A model generated the notes under the pieces. It did not search any database. It had not been told where the DNA came from and worked only from the letters and a program-made list of their open reading frames with translations. A stretch of DNA of 64,000 bases from Tethya wilhelma (lineage: Eukaryota; Porifera; Demospongiae; Tethyida; Tethyidae). The translations under genes were made by a program, and so were the position numbers. Shown in pieces: positions 33,718 to 46,980 of the stretch (positions within the stretch are counted from its first letter, which is position 1; every line of letters starts with the position of its first letter). The DNA is taken from the NCBI GenBank assembly GCA_964030475.1, contig CAXIPT010000008.1, positions 1,014,420-1,078,419 of the forward strand, given 5' to 3'.

Positions 33718-36700
33718 TTAATTATGATACCTTTCCATTCCATTATGATCTATAGTGGTATCTTCTTGTTGAGATAATATTATGTTTCCTTTATTATGTG
33801 CAGTTTGTGGCTGTTTGTCTTCAAGTGTAGTTTCTTGTGAGTCACCAACCCCTGAGTTCTCAGCGGCATTTTTGAGAGTTTTAATAATTTCTTTGAGATT
33901 ATTTAAAACTTGATGTGGAGTTTCCCCATTTTTATTTTTAACATTTGGATCACAATTTAGTACTGAGATTAAAAACATAGCAATATCTTCATGTCCATAC
34001 ATTGCAGCTCGATGGAGAGGAGTGTTTTCATTTTGATCTCTACAACATGGATCACATCTTCTATCTTCAGTTAATCCAAGAGTTAAAAATTTAACTGCTT
34101 CAAGATGTCCATATTCTGCAGCATAGTGAAGAGACGTGGATGACATGACGTCTACTTGAGACGGATTGCATTTTCTATCAATAACTAGGTATTTCATAAC
34201 TTGTACATGACCACCCATAGCAGCAGTATGAAGAGGAGTCATGCCACAGTCATTACAACAATTGGGATCACATTCATATTCCAAGATTAGAAGCTGCACT
34301 ATATTAAGATGGCCATTATGAGAAGCAAAATGGAGTGGAGTTGTACCATCACTGTCTATCCAAGACTTACTAGTACTAAGTGAACATTTTCTATTTTTCA
34401 AAAGGACTTTGATTGTGTCCACATATCCTCTTTTTGCAGCATAATGAAGTGATATTAAGCCATTCTTGGCTGCTGTATCTGGATCACACTTAAGCTTTGG
34501 GTCCGAAATAAAGAATTCAACAATTATATTGTGATGTTCTTTTACAGCATAGTGAAGAGGTGTTTCTTCTCTATTATCTCTGCAGTTAGGATCACAATTA
34601 TTGTCCACAGTGAGAAGTTTAACTGCATCTAAATTACCACCCATGGCAGCAAAATGAAGAGGGGTTGCGCCAGATTCATCTTTTGGTGAACATAAACAAT
34701 TGCAATCGTTAATCAAGAACTTCATGACCTGCACATGACCATTCAGCGCAGCAAAATGTAAAGAAGTTGCTTTATTTGGACCAAGAAGATTAGGATCATA
34801 TCCTACCTCAGTGATGAAAAATTTGACTTGATCAACATTGCCATTGGCAGCTGCTTCATGAAGAAGTACACTTTTGTTGGTTGCTGCCTCCAATGCATTG
34901 GATTCTGTTTTAGAATTAATAAGATACTTTACAACTTTTACATGTCCAGGATCACTTTTACGTGCATCAGTAAAAAAGGGAGTTATTCCATAATTCGTTT
35001 CTATTGAAGAAGTGAGTGTTTCTTTGTTGAAAACAAATTCTAATGTATGCGAAACATTGCCTTCTTTGGCAGCAACTTCAATCGGGGTTAACCCATATTT
35101 GTTTTTTGCATTTGGGTTACACTTTAACTCAGATACAAGGTATTTAACTAAGTCTACCTCTCCTGAATATGCAGCACAATGTAAAGGTGTGTCACCATTG
35201 ATATCACTATGCAAAAGATTTGCAACAGATGCTTTCTTTGATTTGCTAAGAAGTTTGACTGTTTCTAGATTTTTGCTTTCAACAGCATGAAAGAGAGCTG
35301 AACGATTCCAATTATCTGCTAATGATACATCACATTCTGGGGTACTTATCAAGCACTTGACAATGTCAGTGTGACCATTGAGGGAAGCATAATGAAGAGG
35401 AGTCATTCCATATTTGCCACGAACATTTGGATCACATCTTAACTCGGACAAAAGATACTTTACAAGTGTGAAGTGTCCTTTGATAGAAGCAAAATGTAGT
35501 GGAGCATAGCCAGCCTTTGTATTTCTTTCAGCAATCTCTTTAGTTGAGAAGAAAGTATGCATTTCTTTAACCAATAGACGAACTACATCAGTGTTGCCTC
35601 CAATACAAGCAGCATGCAATGGTAAAATTCCATATTTTTTATCTTCCCACAAAAAACCAACTTTCTGCTCCACTAATAGGTATTTTACTATTTCCAGATT
35701 TCCCACTCTACAAGCTATATGTAGTGGTGTCTCTCCATATGCTCCAAAGTCTGAAGGATTACATTTATACCGCTCAACATAATATTTCACAACAGCAAGC
35801 TGACCATCACGAACGGCATAGTGAACAGCTGTATTTCCAATATTATCTTTAGCTGAAGGTTGGCAAACTCGCAGCATCCCATCCAAAAGTTTCAAATCAA
35901 CAAAGTTTCTAGGATACTGTATTATATGTTGTACTAGTGTGTATATATAGACGAACTCTTGGCCAGTGGTTTGGTCATTGCCATTCCGATTCCCATCTTC
36001 ATGATAGCTAGCATAAGGATCAGGGTATGGTTCTTCCTACAAATGAATTCAATCATGATTATGCCATATCATATTATACATTACAAGCAAAGTTTTGTGT
36101 GTCCACCCATGTGTAGTCTAGTGAGCCTACACCCTCCTCTCTGTCACGCTAGGCTTGCTAGACTACTCCATGTGTTATGCACTGGAAGTGATGCAACCTT
36201 GAACTAAAAGCTTTCTTTGAACTGTAGAAAAATTAATGCAGGCTAGAAAAAGACTGCCCAGAAGGCTTGCCTATAGGATAGAATGACAGATTCTACAAAT
36301 GAGGCTAGCTGTTTTGAGATCGATCCAACAATTCTAAGAGTTTGCTTCTCTGTTGCTTTACACGAAACACAGCTAGCTAGATAAAAATTGCTGTATGTGA
36401 TATCACATGGTATAATTTGGCTAGCTGAGCTGAGCTGGGCTGATGAAGGTGCAATTAAAAAGACAAACCCACTAATGTGTATCTGGTTTGAGAATGCCGG
36501 TAGAATAACTTTCTAAATATCCAACTGATTTCAAAATTTCAAGCACCAATGGAAAGCACTCGTTCTCCCCGTATTAGAAATGGTCATCGTGATTTGCCAA
36601 TTTATCATTTCATGCAGGCAGAGAAACACAATTGCAATGCAGGAAGGTGACAGGAAACTATTATAACAGAGATTGGGAATTTTTGCTGTTAAAAATTTCG

Positions 36701-39700
36701 CCACTCGTGCCACACACGCAAGTGGCAAAAATTAAACGAGCAAAAATTAAAATGCATGGCAATTTTTACTGAATCGGTTGAAGTGGGGAAATTAAACAAT
36801 TAAGTGAACATTTATAGCAGCGAAAATTTTCCAATCTGCTGTAACATGGTGGCCTTAAGTAGCTGATTGTTGATTTCACACCTGCATGAACACTTTATTT
36901 TGAGGCTCCATGAAACGGGCTCAAATAATTGATTGCTTATACTTAATAATTAAAAGGAGTGTGGCTCGCTTTGCTCGCCATGCTTCTTGATTATGTATGA
37001 AGTTTAACTTTGTACCTTACCAATGTACGATGCATGCACATGTACATGTAGGTATATTAAGCAATTCATGAAGTGAAAAGGAATTAAGCATACATGCATA
37101 GAAGACCACTATCCTACTACTGCAATCTGAAAGCTCGCAAGATGTTGTTTGTATAGCATATTTTTATGCAACAGGAAGCAAGAATTCTATTAAGCATAAC
37201 CACCTATTATGTGAATATTTATGTATACATAATACTAATAATAATTACTAGTCATATGGAAACATCGTGGCGTGACCATGCAAACTGTTGAGATCTTCAT
37301 GGATAGAGATTCATGATCAATGCCAGCTATAGCCTGGCTGATACAACCAGTCAGGGAATTTTACACAAGGGCATGCACAAGGCGTATTGATGTGAGTTAC
37401 ACATGGCTCAATGCAGCTATCTCACCTGGGAATGAGACTGAATTATGCAAGAAAAAGAAAAGTTAACTCAACTTTACTGGCCAAATGCAGTGTGCTTTAT
37501 TTGGCATTTGCCGCTAGTTTTGATGAATTAAAAACCTAGCTGGAACCATAATTATTGCAGAACTCATTCTGTAGTTTTCATTAAGTGTTTACAGCTTATT
37601 TTATAGTCTACAAGTAGTAAAAAAAAAAAAACAAGCAGTGTAGGAATGGGCAGTGCATGAATTAAAAAGTATTCCATGGAACAAGACGTGCAGGTCCCAT
37701 TTTTGGCAAATGGTCAACTACTTCATTTTTATTCTTGATCCCACATAAGGTGTCGCAAATCCAATGATCTGTACCCGTAGCTTATTACCGTATAGCACAA
37801 AAATTTGGCGGATATTAATATTGGCGGATTGGCGGTTTTGGTAAGGACTGCCAATATTAAATCCGCCAAACCCAAACAGTAATTTTTGCGCATACACATA
37901 CGGAATATCAATCATGAAATTTTTGACAACCTGCCAAATTTTATTCCCGCCAATATTTTGTGCTATACGGTATTGCATTGGTTCAAACTAGCATTGTGTA
38001 CTGTAGCATTAATTCAGCATTGGTTCAAATTCCTACTAATCAGTAGGCTAGGTGCGGCAGTGGAGCAAACTATATATAATAGACATTGAACTTAAACTGG
38101 ACTGCCAGCCAAAAGTTGGGTATAAAAAATGAAGTAGTCATGTGCCGAAAATGGGACATGCATGCCTTGTTCCAATAGTTTTAATGCACTGCCCATTCCT
38201 ATACTGCTTATTTTTTTGAAATTTTTACTACTCGTTCATTCACTTTTTTCAACACTACAGTGTAACTATTAGAGACTGGTTAGTCTCTACAAAAAACTAG
38301 AGTAGCAGCTACATGCACTACATTAACTGTTGGAGGCTAATGAGCATGCGCATAATAATGCCACGTGGATAGATAATGACCTTTGAACTCTACCTGCGAA
38401 GATGGCTGCACGGTAGTAAATGAATTAATATACTAAGTTTTAAAGCTTTCTAATTTTTGTTTATATAGGCCCATTTATGATTAAAAAATGAGTATCAAGG
38501 AATGTAGTACCCATGAAAAGAACTTACTTAGTGCTGTCAAAGTTAGCTCAACACGTTCTGGTTCTCTGGAAATCCTTTTCAAGTAGCTAAGTTGATCAGT
38601 TAGGAAGTACATATTAAGTACGTTAGATGAACAACAATGGCACTATTGTGACTTCCCACTAGCGCTCGCTACGAGTGTTGAGGAAACTTTTTGCGAGTTT
38701 GAGGCCTTGCATGCTGTTGGTAATCTGTCAGTGAGAGTCTCTGACTACCTTTGAAGGTTTAATTTTGTTTAACTAGATTTTTATAGTGACCAAAGAACAC
38801 GGAAAGAGCTGTGCGCTATATCATACGTACAGTAGGAATGGGTCGACTGTAACATAGTCAAAATACAAAATGTTGATTTAATTGTGCGTTGTTGAAATCT
38901 ACGTAGCCTCATGAATTTTGTTTCCCAAAATTCCAATCCCACATTAACGTGTAAATGGAATTAAGTCTTCGCACATCCACACCCTATGGCTAGGGCCTAG
39001 GTGTTTAATTCTTTTGCAGTTTTTTTTTTATTCAATTTGAATATCCTATAGCTATAATATATTTCCGGTTTGGTCAATGCTGTTATGGTTGCTCAATTTT
39101 TCAACATTCCAATGGGTCTCACTCAGGCTTGCCCAATTGTGGGCCACCTGTACTTGTAGTTAATTACACATGTATATAACTGTTATAATAATTAAAGTCT
39201 ATATGAAGATATTCACAACTTACTCCAAACTCCCCAAAAACGAATATAGGAATGGTGCCAGTTGCTGCACCTGGTTCACTCTCTTGAGAAGGTGGTGGGT
39301 ACTGATAATCACCAGCTGATATCTTGGTCACTCCAAGAGCTGCTAGAGCTCCCTCTTGTTTACTTGAGAGAGGAAATATTGTCTGGACTACAAACAGAGG
39401 AGCTTGTAAAGTGAACTCCAAACACTGTCCTTTTTTCATATCCTTAAGTAGAAGTGTTCCTTCTAACAACTGTAAAATATTTGAGAGTCTGTTAATGAAT
39501 ACTTCCAAATGACTTAAGGGGCAAGTTTCTAAAGAATCAACTTTCACCAAAATATCTTGTTGTAATTGAGAGTCTGCTCCTGATCTTTGAAATGGTATAG
39601 TGCACTCGTACACTTGTGTTTCCTCCATAAATTCATTGTATAGCTTTTCATATTCTGCCAGTGCTTTGTGATCTTCATTGGTACCCATTGATATAATCAC

Positions 39701-41171
39701 ACATTTAATCAAATAATAGTTGAAGTATGAGCTGTAGCCACGAACAATAGACATGACAATATCAATCGACTTTGCATTCCTTAACTCAGTCATTTGGTCC
39801 TCAAGAATTGACCTAGAATCATCAATTGGATAGTCTGGAGCAAACACTTGACAAGTTCTAATTATTGATACAATCTTGCTAACAGGAATTTCTCTTTTCT
39901 TTAAGGATGTACAAATACTATTGAAAAGGTTTTGAAATTCCTCCAACAGTTTTTTATGAGTATCAGTTGATGAAGGATTGTGAAGGGTACCTATATACAC
40001 GCATATACCAAATTACATCATTGATTTGGTTTCAATCCAGGTTTATTAACCCTTGGCGCGCGCATGCGCAGCAAGGGTTACGGTAGTCGTTTTGTATGTC
40101 GGTCTGTCTGTCTGTCTGACAGATTTTTTCTGCACTCTATATCTCAAGAACGGAAGGCCCAGTCTTCAAAAGCGGTACACCAAGGTAAAATAATCGATAT
40201 TATCTAAAAAAATTACACGTAGCATTCAACAAAACCTTGTAGTTCCTCAGTGAGATCTGAGGCTTTTCAGCCTCTCTAAGCGTTAAGCTTCGAGGCCACA
40301 CCTGCTATTCACGCCCATTTCTTAGTGTGCGTTATTTAGAATAGACTAGTTTTCACTTGGCAGAAGCACATGAAGGAGTTGAGAGGCAACTAACTTACTT
40401 TGTAGGCAAGTTTAGCACGCAATAATACTATACTCTTATTAATCACGCTGTTTTGGCATATTATAAGCATGTTTTTAATGAATCCAAGGCATGACAGAGC
40501 TGATGATAGGCTGATCGATGGATCAGTGAACAATCACTGAGTCATGTTTATATTATGTGAACTTGCCAGCTAGTACAGTGCTAGTACTCTAACTATGTTC
40601 ATTGTTAGTGACCAAGTATTCTCAGTGTAGCCGGTCAGGCTGCCACTACTACCCTCCTGGTCCGGCAGGGCATGCATCCGTCCTCATCAGTGGTTAAAAA
40701 TACTGAATAGTAATTGTAGCTAGTATCCTCTGCTGGCTCCACTGTTACTGTACTGGAAGCTAGATCGTCATGTGTGACAATGTATTCTATTGCTAGGGCG
40801 CCAAGGGTTAAGCACCTTGGTGCCTTCATGTTTACATGCACTGTTGATCACAAGCTAGGTACATGGTGTACAAATGCTCCCAATCTGGATTCTAACTATG
40901 CAATCGAGATTGGCATAATTATGTAAATGAGGTTTCTGGATGTCTAGCTTAGTCACACCAACAACAAAGATGTAGTCAGAACCTACCAGCCGCTGAGTAC
41001 TAGTGGCAAGTTACATTAACACAGAACTGAAGCCAGTCAGTTACTTTTCTGCTCTTCTGTCAAAAGGAAATGTTCACTTTTACTACATGCACCAAGAAAA
41101 TCAGCATTGTGGCTTAAAAACTTAGTGCTCAGAGACCTCAAATTTCAGGAACTATACACAAATTTTACACA

Positions 41172-41203
<32 letters not shown>

Positions 41204-41204
41204 N

Positions 41205-41296
<92 letters not shown>

Positions 41297-44200
41297 CAGA
41301 CAGAAGACAGACAAAATGGCTACAGTAACTGTTGTGCGTGCATGCACGTGCCAAGGAGCCCATAATAAAATAGTGCATATACCTTTACTGTTCAATATTT
41401 CGTCAGAACAGTATTCCTTTATCAATTCCTCAGCCAGTCTTTCTTCGCCCACTTGTACCAAAACATCAACAATGGATTTCCAGCAAACTTCGACACTAGT
41501 TTTTCCTTGCAACCAGTACTGCAGCACCTCAGTTAGTTGCCTCTTAAAATTTCGAGGATGATTCTGTTCAATGGTACGAAGGTTGTTTTTTCCAATTCCC
41601 AGGTGAATTCCAATTTCAAAGCATTTATCCATCACTGATGTTAGTTCATTCATCAATATTGTAATATTTAAACCTGAAAATATATTAATATGTTTGATTT
41701 AGTGTATGCAATGGAAGTGTTAAAGGAACTGTACATGTGTCACTATATAAGCAGTGTTTTGTTACTAAAAATAAAATCAATATGACATTTTTGCCGTTTT
41801 GTGCATTTTTGTTTATACGTCCTACCATTTCTGGCAACATTCTGCATACTACTCCGTATATTGCGTATTTTACTGTTACTCGTGTAATAGTCCTTCATGG
41901 TCAGCTGTTATTACAAGCCTAAGTAGCTCGTGTAATGCGCACTTAAAACTGTAAGGTTTTAGGTCATGTTCATTTATAGTAACAAAACACCGCTTATAAT
42001 AGTGACATTAAAGAGAAAAAAAAATTCGACTCCATGGCATTTTCATATGCTATGGAGCTACTACTGTAGAGTGAACTTGTCAGCTCAGTCAATACCACCC
42101 ATGCATTCAAATTCCCCACAAAATCAATTCTTATTTCAGGCCAAATCTTATAGCCTCGCCCTGCACGAGTAATTCCGGCAAGCATATGCAAGGTGAATGA
42201 GTTCAGAAAGTGCACAGGCTGTGCTCCTAGATTCACATAATAGTCAGTCTATCTATGCAGCCTACAGCAGATATACATTGATAGAGCCTTGAAATTCATA
42301 AAGCTATACTCCAAAGGGTTTGAATAGACCACAGACAAACTCACTCTATAAAACAAGGTCACGGGTGTTTTATAAAATAAAATAATTATATAAAATCACA
42401 TTCAAGTCATCATGGTACTTAACTTCTCAACTTATTAGCACATATTGTATACAGTCGAAACTCTGATAAAGGAGCCTCTGAGAAGCGGACAATTTCAACT
42501 TCTCTAGAGCAGACATAAGTCTATGGCATGGATTTAAATCATTGTCATAGTACTTAGGCAACCTCAGAGAAGTGGACGCTTCTCGATTCCGGACAGCAGA
42601 CGAAAGCTGTGCTCCCAATGTGTCCTTGCCATACAAATTTGCCTCCAAATAACGGACACTCAGGAAACCACACCCCAAAAATTGTACTTTGTACATAAAA
42701 TCGCAAGTAGATACTTAGAGTGAGCAATGATGAAAACATTGGTAAAAGCCTTTCAAAAGCAACTAGAAGAAGAAACTAAACACAGACTGCTCTCTATTTA
42801 CTTTTAGATAGCTAGCAACTAGCTCTTCACTCTCTAGTTGAGTAACAGAGAGCATTTTTACACCAATTCTTCTATTACTGTGCAAATCCTTGTCCTCTCA
42901 GGCCTGGCATTTGATCTGTGCATAAATTTTGTACTAAATTCCACACACAAGTTGGTGGTTACTAGCCTCGTACCCAGGCCACTCCCTCGTGAAACACTAA
43001 AAAGAGGGAGTGGCCTGGGTACGAGGTAGCCTCGTTCCCAGGCTCCTCCTTCGCGAATATTTTCTTCGAAACTAAGGAAGGAGAGAGCCTGGTACCAGTA
43101 GTCACGTGAGTGACGGACAGGGTAGACGTCTGGTAGACGTGGGTCTACTCAGCATTACGCGCTTTATCTAAAATGCGTCACGCCGTGTTCCAGTCAGTTG
43201 ATGTGAGCAAAATTTTTTTTTCGTATCTACGAGCTCTGAGAGAGCTAGACGTAGAAGACGATGGAAATAGACAAGGAAAAAGCAGCCAGTAGCCTCCAAC
43301 TAAGATAGTCCAAGAAGCAACAGATAAATGGCAGTCTCTCTGAATCAGCATTTTGGTTCTGTGTCCAGTCTCGATCTTTCAGTCTGACCAAACCAAGGTA
43401 CAAAACAAAAGCGACGATCACAAACGCTGTTTGGAAAGTACATCTTAACTCTTGGCTCACAAGAAAAGACTTTGAACAAGCAAATGGTAGTTTTTTTCAA
43501 GCATTTTTTTGTTCTGTTCTGTTCGCGGTCGCTCCCAGGAAACTTTCTCTTGCTAACTAACTTGAATTACGTAAAACAGTACGTCACTCACGTGACTACT
43601 GGTACCAGGCTCTCTCCTTCCTTATTTTCGAAGAAAATATTCGCGAAGGAGGAGCCTGGGAACGAGGCTAGGTACGAGGCTAGGTGGTTACTATAATAAC
43701 AGTTGGTGTGATAGGATATAGTAGTTGTAGCTGTGGTTACTACTAGAGCTACAAATTACAAAGTGATGGTTAGCCAGTGATACATGTATACATGGGATAG
43801 CTATGTAAACTTAGGTTTTGCATAATTATAACCAGTAGTGCATGATGTGCCTCACACAGGCCTGTTCTTCAGCTTTGGTGGATAGCTAGATAGATCTAGA
43901 TAATTATCGTAAATAAAAATTCATATTACTGACATGTGGGTGTGGCACAGAGTGCAAGTGCAAGTGCAAGATCGATCTCAGAGCTAGAGGGCCCAATTCA
44001 TGCTTATGAAGAGTATACGATATTTTCGTTGATTCTTTGTGCCATCACTTCAAGTTATGAAAGTTATTATGATTGGTTTTATGCGAATTATCTTGGTTTT
44101 CTCCAAGTGATGCCTCGTGCTAATGCGCTCGGCAATTATGGTGGCCAAAATATTGGCAGATTATAATTGCCACCAATATTTTTGGCAATATATACAGTAC

Positions 44201-44902
44201 ATGTACACCTCTCAAGAAGAAAAATGTACCCGCCCCACACACTGAAAATACCAAAGCTCCCTTTTTGGAAATTGAAGTGGAACTTCCACAGCCCTCCTTT
44301 CTGTGAGTAAAAGGTCAAAGGGGAATCTGCAGCTGGGGACAAGGCCTAATGCATGCAGCGCTCTTCAAAAACATACCAAATCATTACATAGGCCTCCATA
44401 AAAATGTATCCCTCACAAAACATATCCTTTCACTTATAAAAGTTACACCTCACAAAATATTTATAGATATCCTCCAAAAAATTGCACTCCAGACCTAGCC
44501 ATTTAATTTCAAAAGTACTACTTAATGGAAACAGTTGGAGAGAATCACTATACCTATAAACAGTAATGAATGATTCTCCTTGTATATAGTATTAGTGGAA
44601 TGCCAATACTGAAGATCATCACATTGAACAGAAGCTTATAAATTGATATAAGACTATAGTATACACATTACAGAACTATAGATTTGGAATTTATTAGATT
44701 TATAGAGCAGACTTACTCTCAGAGTGTGTAGGACCAGGGTTTCTCTCTACATCTCCACTTAGTAACAGAAGCATTGTTAACACTAGAGTTGATAGCTGTA
44801 TGATGGAGGAGACCACTACAGCTACACTCCTGATACCATTACTAGTGGGCTTTCCTTTCTCTGCTCCTTTGTCTGCCATATTATGCACACATTGCAAAGT
44901 AC
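33718..44902 (-). CDS. Gene G: 2A-exon, Death domain, ankyrin protein without MYND (5' exons missing)
   Basis: Exons high to low: 44902-44717 (hydrophobic segment plus 2A motif), 41673-41383 (Death domain: MDKCFEIGIHLGIGKNNLRTIE...VLQYWLQG), 39990-39224 (uncharacterised middle domain ending SAGDYQYPPPSQ), 36036-33718 (about 19 ankyrin repeats). Joined length is 3563 nt from a phase-1 acceptor with no internal stop, about 1187 codons. Unlike H, I and J it ends after the ankyrins with a polar tail (stop at 33718) and has no pre-MYND or MYND region. The Death/middle exon that is single in H and J is split here by an intron carrying repeat R and a CA tract. No membrane exons are found upstream; sequence breaks at an n (46296). 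An in-frame Met at 44879 (MADKGAEKG) could start a shorter form. Likely a signalling adaptor; function unproven. Confidence 0.8.
36037..39223. other. Large intron of gene G with nested foldback elements
   Basis: The 3.2-kb intron separates the ankyrin exon from the middle-domain exon. It holds an outer inverted pair around 37640 and 38200 (gtgtaggaatgggcagtgca and its complement), the MITE 37786-37972 nested in it, and a sequence at about 38830 (agtaggaatgggtcgactgt) that recurs at 48897 in the equivalent intron of gene H. I see no exon in it. Confidence 0.65.
37786..37972. mobile_element. MITE with TACCGTATAGC-type inverted termini, copy 1
   Basis: The 17-bp ends taccgtatagcacaaaa are perfect inverted repeats around 150 bp of AT-rich sequence containing further palindromes of 'ggcggatt'. 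Related termini occur at 51465-51847 and, in degraded form, at 48963-49188. Confidence 0.85.
40050..40341 (+). repeat. Dispersed repeat family R, copy 2
   Basis: It shares gggttacggtagtcgttttg and the gcgttattta end with copy 1. It lies in the gene G intron that splits the Death domain exon from the middle-domain exon. Confidence 0.8.
41164..41294. repeat. Long (CA)n microsatellite containing an n
   Basis: More than 100 bp of CA with an n at 41204, in the gene G intron just downstream of the Death domain exon. Confidence 0.95.
42966..43027. repeat. Small foldback, cctcgtacccaggcc family
   Basis: Arms cctcgtacccaggccactcc and its complement flank a short loop. It directly abuts the larger foldback that follows. 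Confidence 0.85.
43027..43670. mobile_element. 644-bp foldback element with ~88-bp inverted termini
   Basis: The left end (tagcctcgttcccaggctcc, running to about 43115) and the right end (about 43582 to 43670) are inverted copies with small differences. The interior has no ORF of note. Its arm sequence matches the short hairpin at 16435-16509, so solo and long forms coexist. It lies in the 3-kb gene G intron between the 2A exon and the Death exon. Confidence 0.85.
44730..44753 (-). other. 2A-type ribosome-skipping motif in gene G
   Basis: Encodes DVERNPGP preceded by LVLTMLLLLSG, matching the canonical D-V/I-E-X-N-P-G-P consensus in every fixed position. The skip would fall between Gly (44733-44735) and Pro (44730-44732). 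It is in frame with the downstream Death domain exon through a phase-1 junction. Confidence 0.85.
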
Positions 44903-46296
44903 CTGCAATGTTTGTATGTATTATATCCCATATTTCCATAATATATAGTCTTAGCACAAAAACAACTGCAGTTTAACATACAGTGTAGATATTTTCTCTC
45001 TCTCAGGACTACAAGGGAAAGTATGAGCCATATTTCTCCTCCCCTGGGCTATTACTCGTAGTACAAGACCAATAAAAATATATATAGCTCAGTATACTAA
45101 CAACAGGAAAGAATGAAAGCACCAATGGTGCATAAGCCTCGGCACACTCAACTAGCATGCACAACTAAATATGCATACATACTGAGAAAAGACCATCAGT
45201 ACTGAGACTTCAGTATGCAACAAAGTTCACTGCCCGGCTGAGTCACAGCACTGAGCCTGAGCCTAGCACGGTTTAAAATCAAGCTGCTGCAATCAAGGAT
45301 GTGCTGAGCTAGTTATAATAACCTCTGTTAAGAAACTCACTGGATCAGACAGTGGTACCGCACTGAAGGCCATGCAGTCAGGCACTGATACAAAACACAC
45401 AACTAACCTATTTCAACACAACTATTATCAGAGTCTCACTATATTCAACTTGCAATCATTGAGTTACTTACCTGTCCAAGCAGCCAAGCCAGCCAAGCTC
45501 AAGTCCATCTATGAGGCCATGATCCAAGTTTTACAGTATTTCTAGATAACGCACACTATACAGGGTGTGATCAATGGGTGTGGTTTCGAAGCCTAAGCGT
45601 CCAGAGAAGCAAACCCTCAGATCTCAGAAACTACAGCGTTTTGCAAGATTCTACACGTCAAATTTCAAGATAATATCGATTCATGAATGTAAGTACCTTC
45701 CATTTTGACTCTGGAGCTGCTGTTCTTCAGATAATTTAGTAACAGACAGACACACAAACACACAAAACGACTACCGTAATCCTCTGCACGTGCTACGCAC
45801 GCGCCGAGGCTTAATAATGTTACTATCTAATTTGCATATTGTTTCCAAAAGGATGAAGCAACATCAAGTTTAGAATCTGTCTGAAATAAGCAGCTTTAAT
45901 TTAGTTTAAATTTCGGGATATGCTGAATTTTGTTTGTGTAGTTTGAGCACGTTTTCTGAACAAAGGAGAATGTGGGACAAAAACTCTGACCACTGTAGAA
46001 ACCAGGTGAAGCAGCAGAAGAGAAACTCAAAATGTTTTTGCTTCTGGATGCTCTTTCTAAAAGATTGTAACAACTGAAAACTGAGTAAAGCAGTTACTAT
46101 TAAAGTGATTTTGAAGCATGTCAAAAAATTAGAAACAGGATATATAACAGTCAATGATGTGCCCTCGGGCATCGGACGCCGTTTACTACGATAATTCCCT
46201 ACTAGGTGCATTCTAGAACTTAGTGTCTCATTTCTGTAGAGAGTGTTTGTTCTCGGTTTAAGGTTCAAACTTTAGTGTAGAAACTGCAAGTTTATN
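44903..46296. other. Region upstream of gene G ending in a contig join
   Basis: The membrane exons expected upstream of the 2A exon are not present. The region contains repeat R copy 3 and an AT-rich stretch without a recognisable gene, and stops at the n at 46296. Confidence 0.6.
45536..45813 (-). repeat. Dispersed repeat family R, copy 3 (inverted)
   Basis: Reverse complement of the family: starts tctagataacgcacac and ends cgtgctacgcacgcgccgag. It retains the ctcagatctcagaaactaca segment matching copy 1. Confidence 0.8.
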
Positions 46297-46980
46297 TTAC
46301 CTGAGTTAAATTCACTTTTTCCTCTCATGTACCCACAGAGAGTGGTACTGATGATGACCCAGGCAGTGAGGAGGAAGGAGACAACTGATGTAATAATTGT
46401 TAAAATATAGACAGTAATGATCGAGCTTGTATCATTGTTACATGCATTGTTTTAAATTTTGTATTGTCTGTATCCCTTTAATCAATTGAAAAATTTTCAT
46501 AAACATTAAAAGTGGGGAGTAATTTACAAAACGGTATTAGGTCTATATACTACATACTGTGACATGACAGTTGCTACTATATGTATGCAAATCATGGGGC
46601 AAAAATGGCCAGGGAACTACGTATACGTATATAATTTTACAGTATACAAGGTATATGAACTACATAAACTATCATGTACGTTAACAAATTATTGCTAGAG
46701 TTGTGTCAGCTTTATGAAGTGAGGCATCACCTTGCACCGTTTATGATGGCATTTCTTCCAGTCAGTTGCCTGGCATTCCTTTGAACAATAGTGAGCAACT
46801 TTGCATCCACCACACCTCTTCAAAGTCTCTGCAGTCGCTGAAGCATCCCTACTCTTGCCACAGGACCAACACTTAGTGTCTTTGCTTTTGTAGTAGACTG
46901 CTGAAAGGTCAAACAATTCTTTCATGCTGCAAGGAATGACCAGTAGAGTGGATAGGAGTTCAATATAAAGGCCAATGGTT
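46297..46980. repeat. Segmental duplication, copy 2
   Basis: Begins at the n join and matches 29634-30317 base for base as far as I can see. It brings a perilipin last exon next to the end of gene H. The sharp right edge at 46980 is inside the MYND-gene coding sequence. Confidence 0.9.
46339..46388 (+). pseudogene. Isolated copy of the last perilipin exon
   Basis: This is the 50-nt exon encoding the acidic end (SGTDDDPGSEEEGDN, stop TGA) with its acceptor CCACAG, but no upstream perilipin exons precede it. It is a by-product of the duplicated block or an assembly duplicate. Confidence 0.8.

Noticed and set aside
41107..41378. Thr-His and Cys-Val repeat proteins
   Set aside because: They are translations of the (CA)n microsatellite; similar artefacts occur at 8645, 14281, 17955, 22468 and 24076.
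42427..42696. Possible pogo/Tigger-type transposon end (tacagtcgaaactctgataa)
   Set aside because: Only one terminus is recognisable and no matching inverted end or transposase was found, so I did not call an element.
44730..44753. 2A motif as evidence of an integrated virus
   Set aside because: It lies in an ordinary spliced exon in frame with host Death and ankyrin domains in three paralogs; no viral genes are nearby.
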